A stretch of 64,000 bases of DNA from Tubulanus polymorphus (lineage: Eukaryota > Nemertea > Palaeonemertea > Tubulaniformes > Tubulanidae). Where the stretch lies: positions 2,356,001 to 2,420,000 of the forward strand of contig NC_134026.1 of the NCBI RefSeq assembly GCF_964204645.1, in the 5' to 3' direction. Each line of letters starts with the position of its first letter. Positions within the stretch are counted from its first letter, which is position 1. A program made the position numbers and the translations under genes. The notes under the pieces are model-generated. The model ran no database searches, was not told where the DNA came from, and saw nothing but the letters and a program-made list of their open reading frames with translations. Of the stretch, positions 51,601-58,890 are shown piece after piece.

Positions 51601-54600
51601 CCCTCCGATCTAAATGGGAAAACATATGCTCTGATGGTCGCAATCAGGAAATCAACACGCGGAGGACATCACATCGTAGTCGGTGTTCTGAACTCTACAT
51701 CCATTTAAACTAACAACCGATGTTCATCATCAAATATGATAAATAAGTTGATTGGTGATGACTCACATTGTGTCGGCTATCTCTCTCTGTCTCTCGATCA
51801 CCGGTTTCTATTTCAGCTCTGATCACTGGTTTCTATTTTAGCTCTGATCACTGGTTTCTATTCTAGCTCTGATCACTGGTTTCTATCCTAGCTCTGATCA
51901 CCGGTTTCTAACCTAGCTCTGATCACCGGTTTCTATTCTAGCTCCGATCACCGGTTTCTATCCTAGCTCTGATCTCTCTCTCTGTCTCTCGATCACTCGT
52001 TTCTATTTTAGCTCTGATCACCGGTTTCTATTCTAGCTCTGATCACCGGTTTCTAACCTAGCTCTGATCACCGGTTTCTATTCTAGCTCCGATCACCGGT
52101 TTCTATTCTAGCTCCGATCACCGGTTTCTATCCTAGCTCTGATCTCTCTCTCTCGATCACTGGTTTCTATTCTAGCTGTGATCACCGGTTTCTATTCTAG
52201 CTGTGATCACCGGTTTCTATTCTAGCTGTGATCACCGGTTTCTATTCTAGCTCTGATCACCGGTTTCTATTCTAGCTCTGATCACCGGTTTCTATTCTAG
52301 CTCTGATCACCGGTTTCTATTCTAGCTCTGATCACTGGTTTCTATTCTAGATCTGATCACCGGTTTCTATTCTAGCTCTGATCACCGGTTTCTATTCTAG
52401 CTCCGATCACCGGTTTCTATTCTAGCTCTGATCTCTCTCTCGATCACTGGTTTCTATTCTAGCTCTGATCACCGGTTTCTATTCTAGCTCTGATCACCGG
52501 TTTCTATTCTAGCTCTGATCACCGGTTTCTATTCTAGCTCTGATCACCGGTTTCTATTCTAGCTCTGATCACCGGTTTCTATTCTAGCTCTGATCACCGG
52601 TTTCTATCCTAGCTCTGATCTCTCTCTCGATCACTGGTTTCTATTTGGAATGAATTTTTGGGTGAATATCTGGAACATTAGCTGCGTTCACACTATAGTC
52701 GTGATCACATGAGCACTATGATCCAGGGCAAATCATCTCCGTGTGATCGCAGTGAATCGCTATCACCAGTTCACTCTAGGACCTGGAGTTTGATCTGGAC
52801 ATGATCTTTTTGGTCAGTCTAAATTGGTCCGTTCTAAAATTAACTAACTGAAAGTTTGTTTCGAACGTTCAGTATGAATGCAGCTGTTGACAGATAGCCG
52901 CGATCGAAGCCAAGGCCAATCGTATTCGCACAATCAAATCAAATCAAATGATCGATAGAACAGATGCTGTTTCAGCCCGGTCTATAGAAACATTTGACTC
53001 ATAGAAAAAAAGAATTTGTGGGAAATGAAATAAATGAATCCTGGTGATAGCGAGAAAGTTCTCGGTAAGTTTTGTCATCACGACGTAGTGTTGTATCACT
53101 AGTGCAAAAATCAGATAATTTCGCGAGTTAAGATTAAAAGGCCGACTTGACAGCGCTTCACTGAGGCATTTCCTGTCGTAATGAGGCATTCTACCGGCGT
53201 TATGCGCGATTCAAATGAAATTTAGACAAAAACCGATCAGACGTAAAATTCATCCGCACGATTTTCCCGACCATTTGACTTAGAGGCGCGTAGACGCGTG
53301 ATGGCGTCGCCTTCCATCTCGTTGTTTCGCAATAACCCGATATTTTTTCGTCGGCAAGCGCCACCACCAGTGATATAAGCGTGATGTTTTTTTTTCGCGC
53401 CGGGGCCTCGCTCGGCGGTGATCCATACGTTTTTAAAATCGATGAGTTTTCATATCCTCGAGATATTTCCATTATGAAGTGAAATTTCAACACTGACGGC
53501 TATGATTTAGATTATCTCACGCGACAAACGACAACTCGCAAAAGAATGGATTTTCCACCTATATTTTACCGTAATGAATTTCCGACTAAAAAACCCGTGA
53601 AATTGATATGATGATGGGAACGAGAACAGCGTGTTCTTTTTCGCGCAGATCGCGATTGTCTTCATTGACAAATTCGAAACTCAAAACACACGTAAGGCAC
53701 GCGCCAATGCGTGCGTCATTGCCACTTTCTCTTTTTCCGATACGTAAAACAAAACCCGGTTAATTCGCAAACATTCTTCAAAACAATACTCTTTCTAAAT
53801 GTTATGTTTTAAAATGGTAACGGTTTCATGGAAATGTCGAGCTTAAAAACTTTGAAATCTTGTGAAAACAATCCTAAGTTTTCACAGCTATTTCATAAAC
53901 AAGGCAAATGTAAGAAATCTCGCTTTATAGCTGACATTTATGAGAAACCTCAAAGAATTATCTGTTATTTTTACCTGAGCGGCTGTTTCCATTTTGTCTT
54001 CATATTCTTTCACTTTTTCTTTCAATTGTTTTATCGTTACTTCTACAGAAGGTAAAAACAAACAATTTTTACATTATTTCAAATACAAACAACAGATTCA
54101 GTGACGTTAAGTGGACAGAACACTTTACTCTGTAACCGAGGCCATCAACCTCCACATGTAACTATATGAAATATTGAAGATTTATATTGAGGATTAATAA
54201 CATGAAATTAGGCAATGTTTCTACCCATCTGAGAGATTTATTTTCAAAAAGAGTTTTCAAATAAATCTCGAAAAGATGGTTAGAAACATTCTACCTGAAT
54301 ACATAAGTCGAACTAATTTTTTGTTATCAATCTTCAATAATGCTGGTTGTTTATCTAATATTAAATAGATTTCGCAAAGTTCAAATTGATTTATCCCGGT
54401 TACAGTTAAAACCGGGCCTTACAGATCTGAGAGCAAATAGGAGATTTTCACTAGTTCTATAGTAAACAAACTGAGAACTTGTTTCAACGACTCCAAGCAG
54501 TTTTTTACATACCTTGATTTTTTACTTCAGCAAATTCATGGTTATATTCGTCTAACGTTTCTCTAAGTTGCTTGTTCTCGATTTCTAGGTCTGATACTCG

Positions 54601-57472
54601 TTGCGCCCTCTTTTGGAACGTCAATGCTTGTTCAAACACAGGAAGTGGATCTGTAATGATATCAAGCGACAACGTAACTCATTAGTAACTCATTAGTCCG
54701 CGGCGAGGTAAATAATTTAAACCTATTTAATTTAAGACCTCCTCCGAGGGGGGATTTACCAGTTGAATATTACTGACCCCATGTGAAGTATTATTAATTT
54801 GTACCTTACATCAAAGTTGTCCAATATTGAGCCCAAACTTAACAGTCTGCTGAGAATTCTAAAACACCAGGACCCAGTTCGACAGTTTGGGATTAGAATT
54901 TCACCAGGTTCATCACATTAATCAGAATTTGAACAAATTAATTAACTAATCTTGCGTCCAACATGAACTGGATCCAGGAATTAGTTCCATCCCAGAGACA
55001 AGTGTTTAATTGACTTTAAAGGTTAAGGATACATGGAAAATCTGCAGAAAATTGAACCATCGAAGAAACACTATTCCGTGTTGTGGCGATAAAAAGAGAA
55101 TCTACCTTTAATCAGATAAGAATCTTAGATATAAGCAAACTTTTTTGGACTTCATCTTTCGTCATATCAGTGTGTGGGATTCTCGATTTACTGCAGAAAG
55201 AATGTTCAGAACTATTGCAATAAAACGTAAAGGGTTAACGAATGTATTGTTTCAATGAAATCATTCTGATGATTCAATTCTTGGAGCGGTATCGGGATAA
55301 TTATGAAAATTGAACTATTCAATATGACGTATAATGCACAATAGATATACGAGTTAGTAGACATTAATATCTGGACTACAAAAACGACAATTTCAACTAC
55401 TCGATATCCATTAACAATAGACGTGACGGAGAGAAAAATATCCTGCGCAAAGTGGTTGATGAGATGACATTGGAAAACTACTAATTAGTCGAACACAAGA
55501 TAATAATAACGACTTTGTGAAATTGATAGTAAAACAATACTTCATCGCGTGTCTATTATATCCGGTTAATTTATCAACAACTTCGGCAAAAATGTTGCCA
55601 TCGCTTGACAAAATATTTTTCACCGATGTCAATTAAAAACGTTCGCGCTCGAGAAAATACATCGGTTTTACGACTCGACGTGCCGCGATAGTTTCATACT
55701 AGACTGGTGTTGATTTAGATGACTAAACTCCGATCATCGTTATAGATATATATTTTTTCAGGGGGAAAGTAAGAGGGGGGCGAGGGGGGAGTAGCGATCA
55801 GCGATAATTCACGAAGGCTAATATAACTGTAACTCAACGCACAAGTATTACGCTTCAACATCTAAAGTAAGTTTTAAATATTTATCTAAGCTCGGAAGGT
55901 AACGAATACGATACCACACCCGATGTTTATCTAATATTTGATAATCATCTTCTCATCAAAGTAATTAGACTCCACGCAAGTTAGTTTCATATCCACTTTC
56001 ATCGGTGGGTTCTTTTTCATGCTTGCGTGAAATATGTATAACCATTCCATAACTTATCTATCCGTTCATTCAAGGATTGGTTTTGTTTTCGCTCAGAAGA
56101 CAGACCCAAAAACGTGACTGTCTTCTGAGATCTGAATAATATTAGCAGGATATAGCCGCGATCATAAGACCCGGGCTAACCATTCACACTGGTGCCAATT
56201 GGATCCATGCCTTTTGAGCCCAACCAAAAATGTCCGCCCCGGCTAACCATTCACACTGGTGCCAATTGGATCCATGCCTTTTGAGCCCAACCAAAAATGT
56301 GCGACCCAGCTCTTGCCAAAATCTTAGCACTGGCTAAATTATTCCCTGATAAATGGTTCTGGAAGTGACTTAGCACAGCAGAGCAGCCACTTTACACCAA
56401 TTGCAAATTTCCTGAGTTTTCTCTGAATTTTCCAGAGTTTTCCAGTCGTTCCCGGTCAGTGACCACCCTGTTGACGGTATCGAAAGAATTTTGATACAAC
56501 TTCAGTAACGAGTGATGATTTACATGTTTACTCTTATTGGGCACCAGCTAAATTTGACTCGGGTCTGGTCCAAACCAGTTTGACCCGAGCTAAATCATCT
56601 CTTACTAATCGTCTCTTCTTACATTAAGAAATTTTTTGAAGACACACGAAAAACAGGAAGCATTTTGTGTTCTATATATCATGTTTAAAAGACTTTCAGG
56701 GATTGACTGCGTTTAAGAAGTGAACCGCCTCGAAAGGTCATAAAATATTCAATTCCATTCGAGCAGTAATCAACTTTGGTCAATAGGAACGGAAATGGTA
56801 ACCGTTTGGAAAACTGCACCGCAAGCGAAACAAAACTGAAAACAGACAAGAGGTCTACAGGCTATTAAAACGAACAGCTATCAATTCTTCATTTTAAACC
56901 GCTATCTCGATGCCCCTGCGCTATATTATTGTCTTGCAAACATCAGAGAAGCAATTCGAGATATTTTTCTCATATGATCTTGACAAGCAACAATGTATCC
57001 CAAGGCTTCCGATGCTTTCGCGTTATCAGACAAATATTTGTAGCCACTTACCACCAACACACGCATAATGCATCATCAAAAACACTGAGTTCAAATTCAA
57101 CTTAACTAAAATTGCTTTATGTTTTTAACAGAATTTGTTAACCTCCAGTTTCAGGGTTTGGAGTCTTTCTAGTCTATATCTAGTCCGAATTAAAACTTGC
57201 AGTTTCGGCCGAGATTATTGAGGAATTCATATAACCATAATTATCAATATAGAGATACAGATAACCCCCTGGGAACAGCTTCTCTCAAGAGGAATTTGAA
57301 TTTAGTTTCGCCAACACCCCTGGAAATAACTCGAACATGCCTTACCTGGTACATCTATTAGTTTCTTGTATATGGTCAAGAAGGCTGCCTCAGCCGCTTT
57401 GCTTCGTTTGGAAAGAGCGTCTATTTCTCCTTGAAAACTTTTCAACAACGGAGCGACGATTTTTCTTATATC
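17673..57472 (-). CDS. CUX1: CASP, Golgi membrane isoform of the CUX locus (N-terminus outside window)
   Basis: Predicted Golgi tail-anchored coiled-coil protein made by alternative splicing of the CUX locus. The visible product is 614 residues: ten shared exons (57472-57346, 54650-54513, 54042-53975, 50821-50689, 50168-50102, 38642-38594, 33976-33806, 33654-33580, 32988-32882, 32650-32508), then nine CASP-only exons (19488-19352, 19102-19024, 18770-18688, 18601-18482, 18393-18307, 18212-18156, 18058-17978, 17891-17827, 17730-17673). The CASP part matches the vertebrate C-terminus closely: [31 protein letters not shown], and a membrane segment [16 protein letters not shown] keeping the Tyr and His known in CASP. 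The 13-kb intron from 32507 to 19489 spans all CUX-only exons. In vertebrates CASP works in Golgi traffic; that role is carried over by homology. The first residues (expected motif like FQYWKRFDL) are not in the window. Confidence 0.92.
17827..17891 (-). CDS. CUX1: CASP exon: end of membrane segment and lumenal tail
   Basis: Encodes [22 protein letters not shown] completes the transmembrane segment begun in the exon at 18058. The two cysteines correspond to those in vertebrate CASP (ERDCATFC). Confidence 0.88.
17978..18058 (-). CDS. CUX1: CASP exon: transmembrane segment
   Basis: Encodes [12 protein letters not shown] followed by the hydrophobic [15 protein letters not shown]. The Tyr and His within the membrane segment are conserved in CASP and shared with giantin-type golgins. 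Phase 0 at both ends. Confidence 0.92.
18156..18212 (-). CDS. CUX1: CASP exon: juxtamembrane ERQRKY segment
   Basis: 57 bases encoding [19 protein letters not shown], nearly the same as vertebrate CASP (ERQRKYLSLSPWDK). The most diagnostic short CASP exon. Confidence 0.92.
18307..18393 (-). CDS. CUX1: CASP exon: [12 protein letters not shown] segment
   Basis: 87 bases, phase 0 at both ends. Encodes [19 protein letters not shown], matching the vertebrate YSSQYEERLDPF block before the membrane region. Confidence 0.9.
18482..18601 (-). CDS. CUX1: CASP exon: last coiled-coil block
   Basis: 120 bases encoding a heptad-rich stretch with [19 protein letters not shown], the best conserved CASP block (vertebrate [16 protein letters not shown]). 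Confidence 0.92.
18688..18770 (-). CDS. CUX1: CASP exon: VQSQRERFR segment
   Basis: Encodes [20 protein letters not shown], matching vertebrate LLSIISSQRERFRARNQEL. Acceptor AAG precedes 18770; one base of the first codon comes from the preceding exon. Confidence 0.88.
19024..19102 (-). CDS. CUX1: CASP exon: low-conservation linker
   Basis: 79 bases encoding a Ser-rich start then [15 protein letters not shown], which aligns loosely with a variable vertebrate region. Supported mainly by phase and good splice sites. Confidence 0.75.
19352..19488 (-). CDS. CUX1: First CASP-specific exon
   Basis: 137 bases. Two bases complete the glycine codon left open by the donor at 32508, giving SELTG then [14 protein letters not shown]; vertebrate CASP has the similar SDLSG PYRELQ at the same splice point. 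Continues as coiled coil ([19 protein letters not shown]). Confidence 0.9.
21229..21290. repeat. Small inverted repeat (hairpin)
   Basis: CTGTAGCTGAA at 21229-21239 pairs with TTCAGCTACAG at 21280-21290; inside, TCACTG and CAGTGA pair again. A compact hairpin, possibly a remnant of a foldback element. Confidence 0.5.
24247..24301. repeat. (AAT)n microsatellite
   Basis: About 18 nearly perfect AAT units, interrupted once by TATTAAT. Confidence 0.9.
27127..27132 (-). promoter_or_regulatory. AATAAA three bases after the CUX stop codon
   Basis: The hexamer begins three bases downstream of the TGA at 27138-27136. If used, the CUX 3' untranslated region would be only about 20-40 bases; more distal signals on the minus strand in AT-rich DNA are equally possible. 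Confidence 0.35.
27136..28064 (-). CDS. CUX1: CUX homeodomain and C-terminal exon
   Basis: 929 bases. After a basic segment (ANRKRKG) comes the homeodomain [16 protein letters not shown] through [15 protein letters not shown], all in one exon, then a Ser/Thr/Asn-rich tail that ends in DWEF-type sequence as in vertebrate CUX. The first codon is completed by one base from the CUT3 exon (28377). Confidence 0.95.
27136..57472 (-). CDS. CUX1: CUX homeobox transcription factor, three CUT domains and a homeodomain (N-terminus outside window)
   Basis: Nuclear DNA-binding regulator orthologous to vertebrate CUX1/CUX2 and fly Cut. The visible product is 1418 residues: the ten exons shared with CASP (57472 down to 32508; 359 codons of coiled coil), then 31201-30641 (CUT1), 30549-30386 (linker), 29981-28907 (CUT2), 28826-28377 (CUT3) and 28064-27136 (homeodomain and tail). 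Every junction keeps phase. Each CUT domain carries the core GLSQG or ALSQG followed by a KPKxW or RPKPW motif. The homeodomain includes [11 protein letters not shown], with the CUX-type recognition helix. The protein ends in WEF, as vertebrate CUX proteins do. A hydrophobic/acidic insert in the CUT2 exon, PLDLSS, resembles a CtBP-binding motif (inference). The missing 5' exons probably lie beyond 64000. Confidence 0.95.
28185..28343. mobile_element. MITE-like inverted-repeat element in the CUT3-homeodomain intron
   Basis: TATAAAGAGAATCCCACAA (28185-28203) matches the reverse complement of 28325-28343 with one mismatch. A related copy lies at about 55074-55190, sharing CCGTGTTGTGGCGATA at the left and GGGATTCTC at the right, so this is a repeated family rather than a chance palindrome. 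Confidence 0.5.
28377..28826 (-). CDS. CUX1: CUX exon with CUT domain 3
   Basis: 450 bases. A Pro/Ser-rich start, then CUT3: [38 protein letters not shown], and [18 protein letters not shown]. The latter closely matches the vertebrate CUT3 ending. ORF start at 28821 is not a real start; the exon extends to the acceptor at 28826. Confidence 0.95.
28907..29981 (-). CDS. CUX1: CUX exon with CUT domain 2
   Basis: 1075 bases, the longest exon. Contains repeated helical YQxELxKxA-type units ([30 protein letters not shown]), a PLDLSS motif, and the block [19 protein letters not shown] that leads into CUT2 ([37 protein letters not shown]). Vertebrate CUX has the matching PPLTPEQYE lead-in. Confidence 0.95.
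30386..30549 (-). CDS. CUX1: CUX linker exon between CUT1 and CUT2
   Basis: 164 bases encoding [19 protein letters not shown] then [17 protein letters not shown]. It aligns with the vertebrate CUX linker helix of the type IKSILEQAKRE. Donor ATG-GTAAAA leaves phase 0. Confidence 0.88.
30641..31201 (-). CDS. CUX1: CUX exon with CUT domain 1
   Basis: 561 bases. Starts with two bases completing the glycine codon from 32508, making it the CUX alternative to the CASP exon at 19488. A Ser/Thr-rich stretch is followed by CUT1 in the last ~80 codons: [57 protein letters not shown]1 matches vertebrate CUT1 (HNIGQRIFGHYVLGLSQG). Confidence 0.95.
32508..32650 (-). CDS. CUX1: Last shared CUX/CASP exon, with the branch-point donor
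   Basis: 143 bases encoding IMKSIEF and [19 protein letters not shown], matching vertebrate LEVLLLEKNRSLQSEN. The donor at 32508 is where CUX and CASP transcripts part; it leaves one base (G) that both acceptors complete to glycine. Confidence 0.93.
32882..32988 (-). CDS. CUX1: Shared CUX/CASP coiled-coil exon
   Basis: 107 bases encoding [20 protein letters not shown] and [12 protein letters not shown]. Vertebrate CUX has QADYEEVKKEL at the same place. Confidence 0.92.
33580..33654 (-). CDS. CUX1: Shared CUX/CASP coiled-coil exon
   Basis: 75 bases, phase 0 at both ends, encoding [20 protein letters not shown]; vertebrate [18 protein letters not shown]. Confidence 0.92.
33806..33976 (-). CDS. 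CUX1: Shared CUX/CASP coiled-coil exon, also the acceptor for the candidate internal start
   Basis: 171 bases, phase 0 at both ends. Encodes [16 protein letters not shown] and [20 protein letters not shown]; the second block is nearly identical to vertebrate [20 protein letters not shown]. The candidate first exon at 34842-34889 would join here in frame. Confidence 0.94.
34842..34889 (-). CDS. CUX1: Candidate alternative first exon of CUX/CASP
   Basis: A 16-codon exon starting ATG and reading [16 protein letters not shown], ending AAG before GTATTA. Phase 0 fits the next exon's acceptor (33976) exactly, and a TATAAAA sits 38-44 bases upstream of the ATG. Used, it would give short CUX and CASP forms lacking the N-terminal half of the coiled coil but starting with a basic segment. 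There is no transcript evidence; a chance arrangement is possible. Confidence 0.4.
34890..38593. other. Intron of CUX/CASP
   Basis: Between shared exons at 33976 and 38594. Apart from the candidate internal start and its TATA box, nothing coding was recognised. Adenine- and TA-rich stretches occur; open frames such as 37109-37378 show no motif. Confidence 0.6.
34927..34933 (-). promoter_or_regulatory. TATA box of candidate internal CUX promoter
   Basis: TATAAAA on the minus strand inside a long intron, with a pyrimidine-rich TTCTTTCTCTT about 25-35 bases downstream, followed by the ATG at 34889. Confidence 0.4.
38594..38642 (-). CDS. CUX1: Shared CUX/CASP coiled-coil exon (49 bases)
   Basis: Encodes [16 protein letters not shown]; vertebrate ADEIEMIMTDLERANQ. 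The short exon is isolated between introns of 4.6 and 11.5 kb, yet phase and match are exact. Confidence 0.92.
39558..39775. mobile_element. Candidate non-autonomous DNA transposon with CAGGG termini
   Basis: CAGGGGCGAACTTCG at the left end and its near inverse CGAAGTTCGCCCTG at the right bound 218 bases; imperfect pairing continues to GTCGAC, about 33-38 bases in. CAGGG ends resemble hAT elements, but no 8-base target duplication was found. Confidence 0.45.
39814..39896. ncRNA. Hairpin of pre-miRNA-like size, or foldback repeat
   Basis: Left arm 39814-39849 pairs with right arm 39868-39896 in two 14-base helices (GCTGCATTTTTCAT and GTGTTGACAGTATT with one mismatch or wobble) separated by an asymmetric bulge, around an 18-base loop. 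Size fits a microRNA precursor, but the neighbouring inverted-repeat element makes a transposon origin just as likely. Confidence 0.25.
40373..40460. repeat. (TA)n microsatellite
   Basis: About 44 uninterrupted TA units inside the large intron. Confidence 0.95.
40560..41080. repeat. Two diverged direct repeats of about 250-300 bases
   Basis: The blocks at about 40575-40775 and 40880-41075 share in order ACACAAACTGGTCAA, GACTACATGAAT, GGAGACCCCA, GTACCAA, CAATTTACAAGT and GGCAGG. A similar GGAGACC...TACCAA pattern occurs near 97-116. Likely members of a dispersed repeat family. Confidence 0.6.
48540..48681. repeat. Perfect 25-base inverted repeat flanking (TA)n
   Basis: Arms 48540-48564 and 48657-48681 are perfect inverse copies (containing GAATTGAATTTATTAAATAT) on either side of about 85 bases of TA repeat, so almost the whole 142 bases can fold on itself. 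Confidence 0.85.
50102..50168 (-). CDS. CUX1: Shared CUX/CASP coiled-coil exon (67 bases)
   Basis: Encodes [20 protein letters not shown]; vertebrate has TELFDLKTKYDEETTAK. Confidence 0.92.
50689..50821 (-). CDS. CUX1: Shared CUX/CASP coiled-coil exon
   Basis: 133 bases encoding [17 protein letters not shown] and [14 protein letters not shown]; vertebrate KLEEAEHKVQSLQTAL. Donor GTAAAT after 50689. Confidence 0.92.
51796..52646. repeat. 25-base minisatellite array
   Basis: Over thirty copies of a 25-base unit (GATCACCGGTTTCTATTCTA plus GCTCT) in direct tandem, with scattered C/T changes. Four CT-rich interruptions (near 51969, 52141, 52430 and 52618, GATCTCTCTCTC-type) divide it into blocks, indicating higher-order duplication. 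It lies in the intron between the exons at 50821 and 53975. Confidence 0.95.
53975..54042 (-). CDS. CUX1: Shared CUX/CASP coiled-coil exon
   Basis: 68 bases encoding [18 protein letters not shown]; vertebrate EVTIKALKEKIREYEQ. Confidence 0.93.
54513..54650 (-). CDS. CUX1: Shared CUX/CASP coiled-coil exon
   Basis: 138 bases encoding [20 protein letters not shown] and AEVKNQ; vertebrate [26 protein letters not shown] over the same span. Confidence 0.93.
55074..55190. repeat. Second copy of the GAGAATC inverted-repeat family
   Basis: Shares TCCGTGTTGTGGCGATA, AAAGAGAATC, TTTTGGACTT and GGATTCTC in the same order with 28167-28340, with divergence between. Confidence 0.5.
56174..56307. repeat. 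67-base tandem duplication
   Basis: Two nearly identical copies in direct orientation, each containing CATTCACACTGGTGCCAATT, with a 67-base period. Confidence 0.9.
57346..57472 (-). CDS. CUX1: First visible shared CUX/CASP exon
   Basis: 127 bases encoding [38 protein letters not shown] and IDVP. Vertebrate CUX/CASP has the nearly identical [20 protein letters not shown]. In vertebrates about 60 residues precede this, so the reading frame enters from an upstream exon, phase 0. Confidence 0.94.
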
Positions 57473-58660
57473 CTAAAAATACAGAAAATAGAAATATCAA
57501 AATGATATCGGAATCGCGCCAAACTTCATGAAGCCGGAATGTTTATATCGTTTACTATACTAACAGCAATAAATAGAAAAGAAAAAAAAAACAAGACTTG
57601 TTTTCGTAGTTGACTGAAAGCGAACCGATAGGTGCATAGCTTATTCAAAACTATAAAAGTTGTATTGAAAAGCGAAAAAACATGGACAAAAAAAGACATA
57701 AATTATTGGAATCAGCGTCGAATCGACGTTCAATGGCTCCGATATTAGTGTTCAAAGTTGATATAAATTACGGAGAGAACACGTCGAAACTATGTCAGAA
57801 TGAGGTTATCAAACGCAGCCAATACAGTCGATCATCGGAAATAGGCTTATAAAATATGCGGAATAGATGCAGATGAACTGCCAGCAGACGAAAGTACGCT
57901 CGCAGCGAATACCTTTGAAGTTATTGATGATAAAAAACGCCGGGTGAAGGCGAAATTGATGGATCGTAATATATACATATGAGATGCACGTCTAAAATTA
58001 ACTGCGGAGCCCGACGTAACATTTTTTTTTTACGAATGCATACATAATACGCATAATACGCCGACATAGAAAAACATGTACAGGTGATGGGTCTGTACAT
58101 CTACAGATCAAGTTCAATTTACGCGAGCAAGGTGCTCATTTTCAGTTGATCAATTCTGATAGAAGATTAACTAACGCGATACGGAACAGCTCGCTGCGCC
58201 GTAAAACAACAGTTACGCGGCTTTTATAGTGTTTGGATGCCTCTTATATAAGCCCGATCTATTTCGATAGCGCGCGTTCTTACGACATCGACCGACGACA
58301 ACGTTAAATTCTACCCGTCTTATCGGGTCTCATTGTCGCGGACGAAGTGTTTCGGCGGCGTTGGTCGCCGTAACGCCCCGCACCGGCGCTTAATCGAGTC
58401 ATTATCGGACGACGCGCGCATCTAACGAACCGGAGATGATAACGACTAGAAATTGAGATTCGTGAAATTGCGAATAAGGCGCCGCCCGGTGACGAGAAAC
58501 AATTAATACCGATCTGATCAGAAGATGAAACTAGGATATTGTATTACACAGTCCAACAGAAATTCATTGTACGTCGTAGTCGCATCCTGTTTTGGCTCTT
58601 AATTATTAGCTTCATCAATTTCGGACCAGTTTCCTAATTGATGTACATTTCCTCGCACGC

Positions 58661-58890
58661 GCAGCAGCAGCAGCAGCAGCAGCAGCATCAGCAGCGGCGA
58701 TGGTGGCGTGTTGGTTTTCACCAGTACGTTCGAAACGCTGGCCTTTTAATTATTCCAACAACGCCCGCTGAACGCACAGGAAGAAAGTGTCCCCCGTTGA
58801 TCTGTTATTAATAATATATCGTTTCGGTGAAGAGTTCGATTATATCAAGCCACCTCAGCTGCTGCTGCTGCTGCTGCTACTGCTACTGCT
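58661..58890. repeat. Opposed (CAG)n and (CTG)n trinucleotide repeats
   Basis: An AGC/CAG tract at 58661-58696 and a CTG tract at 58857-58890 lie about 160 bases apart and are complementary to each other. Confidence 0.85.

Larger units (their letters stand above)
54651..57345. other. Intron of CUX/CASP
   Basis: No exon recognised. Holds the second copy of the inverted-repeat family (55074-55190), a G-rich run (55760-55790), and a 67-base tandem duplication (56174-56307). The stretch at 56395-56473 (TTTCCTGAGTTTTCTCTGA and CAGTGACCACCCTG) resembles 47120-47325 and may be a dispersed repeat. Confidence 0.55.

Noticed and set aside
51796-52646. CRISPR-like regular repeats
   Set aside because: Units are in direct contact with no unique spacers, in an intron of an animal gene: a minisatellite.
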